The notes beneath the pieces are model-generated. The model was not told the DNA's origin. It ran no database searches and saw only the letters and a list, made by a program, of their open reading frames with translations. Below, piece by piece: positions 15,032 to 20,098 of a DNA stretch of 20,098 nucleotides (within the stretch, counting starts at the first letter, position 1; every line of letters starts with the position of its first letter). This DNA comes from Candidatus Aminicenantota bacterium. Its GTDB lineage: Bacteria; Acidobacteriota; Aminicenantia; Aminicenantales; Aminicenantaceae. The translations under genes were made by a program, and so were the position numbers. The stretch covers positions 1 through 20,098 of the forward strand of contig JAFGNQ010000206.1 of assembly GCA_016926925.1 (NCBI GenBank), read 5' to 3'.

Positions 15032-16096
15032 TCAATTTCCGTTGTCTTCTTCCATCAAAGCATGAATATGTTCGGAGAGATCTCCTCGCTCTTCCTTCTT
15101 GCCGGATTTCTCCCGGTAGAGATCCCGGTCCGTTAGGAGGAGCAGCTCCGAAGCTTTTCCGGAGTCCGTCGTATGAAGCCCTATGCTCACCGCAAATGGG
15201 GGGCGGCTTTTCTTCTGCATGTTCTTTTCGACCGCATTCAGGATTCTTGTTCGGACATGCTCGGCACTTTGGCGGCCGGTCTGGGGCATGAGGACGGCGA
15301 ACTCGTCGCCTCCGAGACGGGCCACAATATCCACCCGGCGGACATTCTTTTTTAAAAGAACAGCCAGGTTTTTTATCACGCTGTCTCCGGCCTGGTGTCC
15401 GTAAAGATCGTTGATTTCCTTGAACCGGTCGATATCGATCAAGAGGAGCGAGAGGGAATGACCATAGCGGCCACATCGTTCGATTTCTTTGTTGACAGCT
15501 TTTGCGAAATACCTTCTGTTGAACACATCGGATAAAAAATCGATCTCGGCGTTTTTCCGGAGCTTTTCCTGCAAAAAAATATTTTCAAGCGCGATGGCGG
15601 CAAAATCGGCAATTGTCCGGAGAAGTTGGAGGTCGAAGGGTGTGAATGGAGATTTATCCAGAGCATTGATGATTTCTATCACTCCCAATATCCGACTGCC
15701 CGTCTTGAGTGGAACTCCAATGATGGACTTTGTCCTGAATCCGGTGATTTCATCGATTCTTTTAGAAAATCGGGAATCATGCCTGGCGTCAGAACAGATG
15801 ACGGGCTGACCATTGGCCATAATCCATCCGGCAATGCCTTCTTCCTTGTCTAATCGGATATCCTTGAGCTTTTCAGCGCTCTCGCCTACGACGATTTCAA
15901 AATAGAGTTCACCGGATTTCCTATCCCGGAGAAGAAGAGACCAATTGGACGGCGTGAAGATATCTCCGATTTTCTCCATGAGGCGTTGGATGACCTGGTC
16001 TATGGTGTTGGCGCTGACGATGGCTTTCACCAGGTCGGAAAAAAAAGAGAGCTTGACGCGTTCCTCGGAGGTTTCGGCGGCCAGCTTAGTTTCCAT
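15032..16096 (-). CDS. GAF-GGDEF diguanylate cyclase
   Basis: 354 residues without TM helices. A GAF sensor spans about 20-172 (WSLLLRDRKSGELYF, EEGIAGWIMANGQPVICSDA, SIIGVPLKTGSRILGVIEII). The GGDEF domain spans about 180-330: LLLIDIDRFKEINDLYGH, and LGGDEFAVLM with the active-site GGDEF at 262-266. An RxxD inhibitory site (R253-D256) sits five residues before it, so product inhibition by c-di-GMP is expected. The usual DxLTGLxNRR start is altered to DFLSDVFNRRYF. The enzyme should make c-di-GMP in response to a small ligand or redox signal bound by GAF. The start has only an AAGG touching the ATG, but an extended -10 box lies 24 bases upstream, which supports it. First gene of the four-gene run. 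Confidence 0.92.
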   Translation of the reverse strand: METKLAAETSEERVKLSFFSDLVKAIVSANTIDQVIQRLMEKIGDIFTPSNWSLLLRDRKSGELYFEIVVGESAEKLKDIRLDKEEGIAGWIMANGQPVICSDARHDSRFSKRIDEITGFRTKSIIGVPLKTGSRILGVIEIINALDKSPFTPFDLQLLRTIADFAAIALENIFLQEKLRKNAEIDFLSDVFNRRYFAKAVNKEIERCGRYGHSLSLLLIDIDRFKEINDLYGHQAGDSVIKNLAVLLKKNVRRVDIVARLGGDEFAVLMPQTGRQSAEHVRTRILNAVEKNMQKKSRPPFAVSIGLHTTDSGKASELLLLTDRDLYREKSGKKEERGDLSEHIHALMEEDNGN

Positions 16097-16427
16097 CCTT
16101 ATGATCCGGCAGGTAAAAAATTATAGCACACTTCGTCTGCCGAGTCCTTTTTTTACGAAGTTAGCATGCATTTCCGTCTCCGTGATGATCCTAAATCGCA
16201 GAGTACGAGTAGGCACTCCTCACAGATCGTTTTCGTCGAAGACCCCCCCACCAACCACCATGCGACTCAAACGAACTGTGATGCGCCCTTGCTTTCCGCT
16301 ATGAGATTCATACATAAAGACGATGGCACAATCTTCTTTCCCATCTAGACAGATCTATCGCGGAACTTTAAATGCAACTTTATTTAAGTAGGCGATATAA
16401 AAGTATTAGTGATCGGAAATTTGGTGA
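16097..16427. other. 331-bp intergenic region with a possible minus-strand coding remnant
   Basis: Apart from the -10 box at 16120-16128, no gene is convincing. On the minus strand about 40 codons (16345 down to a TGA at 16220-16222) read like protein (EDCAIVFMYESHSGKQGRI, VVGGGVFDENDL), but with no start or ribosome site and a stop directly upstream. It might be a gene remnant; no family was recognised. Confidence 0.35.
16120..16128 (-). promoter_or_regulatory. Extended -10 promoter of the diguanylate cyclase operon
   Basis: On the minus strand TGCTATAAT is an extended -10 (TG-N-TATAAT). The -35 position reads GGACTC-like and is poor, as is common with extended -10 promoters. The leader would be about 16 bases. 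Confidence 0.55.
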
Positions 16428-17144
16428 CTAAAGTCCCAGAAATTGGACGCTGAGGCCGGAGATAAAGATCATGGCTCCGGCTAAGGCGTGGGCGTACCGC
16501 TCCAATTTGCCCAGACGCACGAATTTCGCGCCCCAGGAAGCGGCGGCGATGATGATGAGCATAGTGACTATTGTCGTCAGGCCGAATGCCAGCGAGACCA
16601 CGACAACGCCGGAGATGTTGTGTTTGGCCGCGGGAAACATGACCAGCGGAATGAGCGGCTCGCAGGGGCCGAAAACGAAGATGGCGAAGAGAATCCAGGG
16701 AGTCAGGCTCGTTTTTTTGCCTTCGTCATGGACATGGATATGTCCGTCCTCGTGAGTGTGGGTGTGTGCGTGCTTTTCACCGCCTTTGTGGAAGTGGGAA
16801 TGCGTATGAGGCTTTTTCCGGATCGCACGGTGCAGGCCCCAGACAAAATAGGCCAGGCCGAAGCCGATCAGTAGCCAGGCGGCAACGCTTCCCCGCAGGG
16901 ACTCTATGGCTTCGAGTTTGAACAAGGCTATGCCCAGGGCAATCCCCAAAAAACCGAGCACGATCGAGCTCATCACGTGGCCCAGGCCGCAAAGGAAGGA
17001 GATAAAGAGTGTTTTGAGAAGAGACCACTGCCGGGCGCGGCTGATGACGATAAAAGGGAGGTAGTGATCGGGCCCTAAGACCGTATGGACGAAACCGATA
17101 GAAGCCGCGGTTCCGGCTATAACCAGAATGGAACTGCTGAGCAT
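16428..17144 (-). CDS. NicO/UreH-type nickel-cobalt transporter-like membrane protein with His-rich loop
   Basis: 238 residues with about six TM helices. The first helix carries H20 and GPDHYLPF (24-31), matching the H-x4-D-H-type metal motif of nickel/cobalt transporters; GLGHVMSS follows in the second. The central loop (113-139) has eleven histidines in short H-x-H steps, as in RcnA/NicO proteins, where it binds Ni2+ or Co2+. Later FGPCEPLIPLVMFPA forms another conserved helix start. It probably moves a divalent metal across the inner membrane; direction and metal cannot be read from sequence. The start has GGAG five bases before the ATG. It lies 19 bases downstream of tRNA-Ala on the same strand and may share its transcript, although eight T in a row separate them. 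Confidence 0.8.
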   Translation of the reverse strand: MLSSSILVIAGTAASIGFVHTVLGPDHYLPFIVISRARQWSLLKTLFISFLCGLGHVMSSIVLGFLGIALGIALFKLEAIESLRGSVAAWLLIGFGLAYFVWGLHRAIRKKPHTHSHFHKGGEKHAHTHTHEDGHIHVHDEGKKTSLTPWILFAIFVFGPCEPLIPLVMFPAAKHNISGVVVVSLAFGLTTIVTMLIIIAAASWGAKFVRLGKLERYAHALAGAMIFISGLSVQFLGL

Positions 17145-17163
17145 CTCTTCTCCATAAAAAAAA

Positions 17164-17239
17164 TGGTGGACGGTAGGGGACTTGAACCCCCGACCTCAGC
17201 GTTGCGAACGCCGCGCTCTCCCAACTGAGCTAACCGCCC
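17164..17239 (-). tRNA. tRNA-Ala (anticodon CGC)
   Basis: A 76-base cloverleaf on the minus strand: acceptor GGGCGGT with ACCGTCC, including the G3-U70 pair that marks alanine tRNAs; D arm GCTC...GAGC; anticodon arm CGGCG/CGCTG around loop TTCGCAA (anticodon CGC, reading GCG); five-base variable loop; T arm with TTCAAGT loop; discriminator A and an encoded CCA. All stems pair fully, allowing G-U. Confidence 0.96.
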
Positions 17240-17273
17240 ACTCACAGGTAATCTATTCGATTCGAACCTAGAG

Positions 17274-17302
17274 AATGTACCATTTTCAGGGGATTTTTTC
17301 TA
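17274..17302 (-). promoter_or_regulatory. Weak candidate promoter of tRNA-Ala
   Basis: On the minus strand TAGAAA (17297-17302), a 17-base spacer and TACATT (17274-17279) give a plausible but imperfect sigma70 match, about 28 bases upstream of the tRNA. Confidence 0.3.
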
Positions 17303-17312
17303 GCTCGAATTA

Positions 17313-17336
17313 GAAAAGAGTAAAATTTTGGTATCG
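17313..17336. repeat. Left copy of a ~25-bp imperfect direct repeat flanking hicBA
   Basis: GAAAAGAGT followed by AAAATTTTGGTATCG. The other copy lies at 18115-18139 in the same orientation; 22 of 25 aligned positions agree, with one gap. It starts 73 bases beyond the tRNA-Ala 5' end. Confidence 0.55.
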
Positions 17337-17349
17337 AGCGCTAGATATT

Positions 17350-17369
17350 GGCCTTAAAGGCCTTTTTTT
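17350..17369 (+). terminator. Possible plus-strand hairpin with T-run
   Basis: GGCC-TTAAA-GGCC followed by seven T. The stem is only four bp and no plus-strand gene lies upstream, so it could at most stop antisense transcription into hicA. Confidence 0.2.
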
Positions 17370-17396
17370 GGAAGGTTAGAAGTAATATCTGGAGAC

Positions 17397-17585
17397 CTAA
17401 GGGTATGGGATTTCGAGGTCTTTACAGATCTTATTAACCAAAGTAGCATAAATCTCTTTATGCCGTGGAACAGTAGATATCTTCATTCTCGCCTTATTGA
17501 AATAGACAGAATGATTCCTGCCTTCTCGTAATAACGAGCAGCTATTTTTTTCTAAATGCCTTATCAGTGCCTTTCTCTTCATCAA
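17397..17585 (-). CDS. hicA: HicA-family mRNA interferase toxin
   Basis: 62 residues, the typical size. The sequence follows HicA: KALIRHLEKNSCSLLREGRN, the catalytic histidine H25 in GRNHSVYFN, and the closing segment STVPRHKEIYATLVNKICKDL. HicA is a small double-stranded-RNA-binding-like RNase that cuts mRNA in translation when free of HicB. Its first ATG overlaps the hicB stop (ATGA), so it is translated by coupling. The order here is antitoxin first. All key family residues are visible, so it should be active. Confidence 0.92.
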   Translation of the reverse strand: MMKRKALIRHLEKNSCSLLREGRNHSVYFNKARMKISTVPRHKEIYATLVNKICKDLEIPYP

Positions 17586-17797
17586 ACACTGACTTCAATA
17601 TCTTCACGGATGACTTCTTTTCCGGCGAGTTCAATTTCAGTGAGTTGTCTATTCGTTTCTAACACGAGTTTGATCGCCTCTTTGAGATTCTTTCTGGCAT
17701 CCTCCAAAGTCTCACCTTGAGTATTCGCGCCAGGAAGCTCCTCGACAAAGGCGATATATCCCTCGGGAACTTTTTGATAAATAGCTGTGAATGACAT
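17582..17797 (-). CDS. hicB: HicB-family antitoxin
   Basis: 71 residues from the ATG at 17797, which begins the family core MSFTAIYQKVPEGYIAFVEE and has GGGA about six bases upstream. The frame is open to 17851, but those codons lie over the promoter and operator-like arm, so the longer form is unlikely. The partial RNase-H-like fold of HicB is recognisable: LPGANTQGETLEDARKNLKE, then AIKLVLETNRQ. The C-terminal tail (REDIEVSV) is short, with no separate HTH or ribbon-helix-helix domain visible, so DNA binding would need another surface or a partner. HicB masks the HicA active site. Confidence 0.92.
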   Translation of the reverse strand: MSFTAIYQKVPEGYIAFVEELPGANTQGETLEDARKNLKEAIKLVLETNRQLTEIELAGKEVIREDIEVSV

Positions 17798-17821
17798 TTT
17801 ATTCCCAATTTTTTTCTGAGT

Positions 17822-17884
17822 CATAGGCAACACAAACATACCACATCTCAAATTACGCGGTCAATGAAGTCATTTTTGCCTATG
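17822..17884. promoter_or_regulatory. 9-bp inverted repeat bracketing the hicBA promoter (candidate operator)
   Basis: CATAGGCAA (17822-17830) and TTGCCTATG (17876-17884) are perfect inverted arms, 54 bp apart centre to centre, about five helical turns. One arm lies upstream of the -35 box, the other just downstream of the expected transcript start, as expected for autoregulation by a dimer or by looping. Confidence 0.55.
17835..17864 (-). promoter_or_regulatory. Sigma70 promoter of hicBA
   Basis: On the minus strand TTGACC (17859-17864), an 18-base spacer and TATGTT (17835-17840). It supports the hicB start at 17797, leaving a leader of about 30 bases. Confidence 0.55.
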
Positions 17885-18017
17885 CACTACATTAAAAAGA
17901 CGATTTTGTTGGGATTTATTCTCATTAGGAGCAAACGATTCCTATGGCCTACGGTAACAGTTCTAGCAGTTTGTATGTGAATGGTTAGTTTCCCAAAAGA
18001 AAGACCCAGAATAGGAG

Positions 18018-18072
18018 TGGCTGGGAAGCAGGGATTCGACCCGCGATTCTATAATCAAGAATCATTTAGCCA
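18018..18072 (-). ncRNA. Truncated tRNA-like element (tRNA remnant or small structured RNA)
   Basis: Read on the minus strand: outer stem TGGCT/AGCCA; a hairpin GATTCT/AGAATC with a 7-base loop, like an anticodon arm; directly next to it GCGGG/CCTGC with loop TCGAATC, a T-arm lacking one T; then TTCCC and a terminal CCA. There is no D arm and no variable loop. The one G-U pair of the T-like stem exists only for minus-strand RNA (it is A-C on the other strand), which fixes the orientation. Best read as a decayed tRNA, but all three stems still pair. Confidence 0.4.
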
Positions 18073-18114
18073 TAAAACATATCCCTATGTGCCATCTGTA
18101 TGACAGAAAATGCT

Positions 18115-18139
18115 GAAAAGAGTTGAAATTATGGTATCG
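18115..18139. repeat. Right copy of the ~25-bp imperfect direct repeat flanking hicBA
   Basis: GAAAAGAGT then TGAAATTATGGTATCG; matches 17313-17336 in the same orientation. Each copy lies just beyond the 5' side of a tRNA or tRNA-like element on the minus strand. Confidence 0.55.
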
Positions 18140-18305
18140 GGTTGAAAGAAAGACTATTTATTCTGCTTTTCTTTTTTCAGTCTCAGTTTTTCCTATAGAT
18201 TATGCTGGGCCTTTTTTCGCTGCTCCCTTTTGCCTAAATCCTTTTTTCCCTTATCACCCAGATCTGTTTCTCCAAGTTTGAAAATAGCTAAAACCCACAG
18301 ACTTA

Positions 18306-20098
18306 TTATTCATCCTTCTCTGAATACTTCTTAAGGAGCTGCTGAAATCCTGGATGTGCGCGCATGGCGTCCCATTCCCGTTCGAGACGAAGCGAGTGGA
18401 CCGAGACCAGCCCTCCGCAAGGCATTGACAGCAATTTATCCAATTGACCGATGGCTTCATCAAAATTCCCGACCAAAGCATTTATCCTGGTTAAATCAAA
18501 AAGGTATATTGGACCTGCTAATGCATCTTTTGAAATCGGACAGAGCTCCATGGCCTGTTTCCCCTCTCCAACGGCCTCGTCTTTAAGACCTGAGTAGGCA
18601 TATACGATCCCGAGAGCGGAATGGTATCTGGGGTCTTGTGGATGTTCTGTTGCCAGCTTACTCAGTACGACCCGCACCAAATCAGCGTGGGCCTTCATTG
18701 ATGAATAATCTTTCTGCGCATGAAAGACAGAAGCCAAGGCCAAATCTTTGTGGAAGTAGTAATCTTGAGATTCTTCGGATTCAAAAGAAAGAGCGTGCAG
18801 TCTATCCAGCGCCTCCTGAAAATTACGTTCACGCAAACAGAGGTCGATCCAAAAAATTTCAGTTTCTTTTGTTTTCGGCATCGTCTCAAGGTGGGATCGC
18901 GCCTTTCCCATATCTCCAGTGGAATAGATGATAAGAGCATACTTCATCAGGAGAGCATTTAAGTGATCAGGATTTATCGAAAGGGCGCGGTTGCACCAGA
19001 ATTCCGCTTTGTCGTACATTCGCAAGTCCAGGTATGACAATGCAATCTGATCGGCATCCCAAACAGAGCGGGGATTGAGTTTAAAGCTTATTTCATAATT
19101 CAGGGTGGATTGTTCCCAATTGCCTTGTCTCCTCTGAATGGAAGCGAGCAAAAATGGCGACTCGTTGGGTCTTACCTTTTGGACATACTCGAGTTCCTCG
19201 AGAGCCCGGTCATAATCCAAAAGACCTTGGTAGTAATACCAGGCCAATGCTTGATGTGTCTCGGGATCATCGGGCTGCAGCTCCAACGTCTTATCGACAG
19301 CGTTCTTCCACTTTGCCAACCTCTCTTCGGTCTGATCATAGGCCAAGAAAAAATATGCGATCCGATGGCGATGCGAAAGTCTCACGTACGCGAGAGCACA
19401 GTTTGGATCCAAACGGATCGCCTCCTCGATCAATTGAATCGCTCTTTCATTGTCTTGCAAATCTCCAGTGACGTTAGTTTTACTCGCTTGCTCTTGGGCG
19501 CGCATCAAAAGGTCATACGCCTCGAGGTTGTCTGTGGGACGGACATAAAAAGCTTGCCGCCCTGGCTCCAAAACCGCGAGGTCGAGCTTTTTGGTGACCT
19601 GTTCGGCAATATCGGATTGGACCTCAAAAATATCTTCGATGACTCGATCATAACGTTCGGACCAGAGGTGGGTATCGTCGGAAACCCGGATGAGCTGAGG
19701 TGTTACACGCACTTTGTCTTTTCCCTCCGGGCTTCGATCCCATCGGACCGTCCCTTCCAGCACATAATCGACACTCAATTCTTCTCCGATCTGTTTGACT
19801 GACTTGTCTGTCTTCTTATACTGGATGGCGCTCGATCGGGAGATAACACCCAGTCCGTGTAAAACCGACAGCCGGCTGGTAATCTCCTCTGTCATCCCAT
19901 TAGCGAAATATTCATCTTCGGGGTTTCCCAGATTCTCAAAGGGCAGCACGACCAGCATTTTTTGCTCTGTGGCAGGCGTAACCGGCTTTTCTCTACGGAG
20001 GAAAAGGATTCCTACGGCGATCAATATCACCGCTGCGAACAATACGGGAGCCCACAACCATCGTCTTCTGAACGTAACCGTAATTTCCTTCGAAGTCA
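18306..20098 (-). CDS. C-terminal part of a TM/TolB-FlgO-like/TPR receptor (5' end outside window)
   Basis: The frame is open to the window edge (from 20096), so the start lies outside; the in-frame TTG at 20057 is inside the juxtamembrane segment and is not a likely start. About 596 residues are visible: basic TVTFRRRWLWAP, one TM helix (VLFAAVILIAVGILFL), a TolB-N/FlgO-like domain (MLVVLPFENLGNPEDEYFAN, GMTEEITSRLSVLHG, YVLEGTVRWDR, THLWSERYDRV), then TPR repeats to the stop (AIRLDPNCALAYVRLSHRHR, ALSINPDHLNALL, REWDAMRAHPGFQQLLKKY). It matches the C-terminal half of the kinase receptor at 874-3393 domain for domain. The missing part could be a kinase or a winged-helix DNA-binding domain, both known in front of this arrangement. 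Its TPR region should lie outside the cytoplasm and bind an unknown partner. Confidence 0.9.
   Translation of the reverse strand, partial: TSKEITVTFRRRWLWAPVLFAAVILIAVGILFLRREKPVTPATEQKMLVVLPFENLGNPEDEYFANGMTEEITSRLSVLHGLGVISRSSAIQYKKTDKSVKQIGEELSVDYVLEGTVRWDRSPEGKDKVRVTPQLIRVSDDTHLWSERYDRVIEDIFEVQSDIAEQVTKKLDLAVLEPGRQAFYVRPTDNLEAYDLLMRAQEQASKTNVTGDLQDNERAIQLIEEAIRLDPNCALAYVRLSHRHRIAYFFLAYDQTEERLAKWKNAVDKTLELQPDDPETHQALAWYYYQGLLDYDRALEELEYVQKVRPNESPFLLASIQRRQGNWEQSTLNYEISFKLNPRSVWDADQIALSYLDLRMYDKAEFWCNRALSINPDHLNALLMKYALIIYSTGDMGKARSHLETMPKTKETEIFWIDLCLRERNFQEALDRLHALSFESEESQDYYFHKDLALASVFHAQKDYSSMKAHADLVRVVLSKLATEHPQDPRYHSALGIVYAYSGLKDEAVGEGKQAMELCPISKDALAGPIYLFDLTRINALVGNFDEAIGQLDKLLSMPCGGLVSVHSLRLEREWDAMRAHPGFQQLLKKYSEKDE

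Larger units (their letters stand above)
17798..18305. other. 508-bp AT-rich non-coding region between hicB and the TPR receptor gene
   Basis: It holds the hicBA promoter and operator arms, a tRNA-like structured element (18018-18072) and the right copy of the direct repeat (18115-18139). I see no gene in it, and nothing recognisable in 18140-18305 beyond T-rich DNA downstream of the receptor gene's stop. Confidence 0.7.

Noticed and set aside
16220..16345. Possible coding remnant on the minus strand
   Set aside because: Protein-like composition over about 40 codons, but no start, no ribosome site and no family; kept only as a remark in the intergenic entry.
17164..18139. Genomic island integrated at the tRNA-Ala 3' end
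   Set aside because: hicBA lies on the 5' side of the tRNA, no integrase is present, and the repeats do not match the tRNA 3' end.
20055..20057. TTG as start of the last receptor gene
   Set aside because: The frame stays open to the window edge and the TTG lies in the basic segment just before the TM helix.

Overview
The window reads as chromosomal DNA of a Gram-negative-type, sigma70-using bacterium with an outer membrane: there are lipoprotein and Sec signals, a periplasmic Ntn-hydrolase, and Ser/Thr kinases with extracytoplasmic TPR sensors. Kinase plus TolB/FlgO-like plus TPR receptors, ECF sigma/anti-sigma pairs with DUF4097 proteins, DUF2089 and SHOCT-like proteins are common together in Acidobacteriota and Aminicenantes-like lineages. 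That placement is inference; no rRNA or marker gene is present. There is no CRISPR array, transposase, phage gene or secondary-metabolite cluster.

Left part (1-5242): the end of a gene with a helix-turn-helix-like stretch and a carboxypeptidase-regulatory-like domain; a decayed minus-strand SnoaL/DUF4440-like pseudogene; a 17-bp palindrome touching the end of a large zinc-ribbon/kinase/TM/TolB-like/TPR receptor; and an M81 (MlrC-like) metallopeptidase predicted to be an exported lipoprotein. Both larger genes have readable sigma70 promoters, and one of these promoters settles the kinase start.

Centre (5213-9201) is the most system-like part. An ECF sigma factor, a membrane zinc-type anti-sigma factor and a secreted DUF4097 repeat protein form one minus-strand operon closed by a clear terminator. 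Facing it, behind a near-consensus promoter with a 14-bp palindrome, is a plus-strand operon: a DUF2089-like regulator without its usual cysteines, a two-helix membrane protein, a single-helix microprotein of 28 to 33 residues, and a SHOCT-like protein. Together they look like a cell-envelope stress or sensing module.

Right-centre (9215-16128): a GntR regulator stands divergent to a secreted penicillin-acylase-family hydrolase and a secreted HExxH zinc-protease-like protein. The shared intergenic region holds two inverted repeats. Convergent to these is a minus-strand run of GAF-GGDEF diguanylate cyclase, Mut7-C-type RNase, YbjQ protein and a small membrane protein.

Right part (16428-20098): a NicO-like metal transporter with a His-rich loop sits behind tRNA-Ala(CGC). 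A hicB-hicA toxin-antitoxin pair follows, with a 9-bp inverted repeat bracketing its promoter, flanked by a near-identical ~25-bp direct repeat and a shrunken tRNA-like structure. The window ends in a second TM/TolB-like/TPR receptor, a paralogue of the one at the left, whose N-terminus lies outside.
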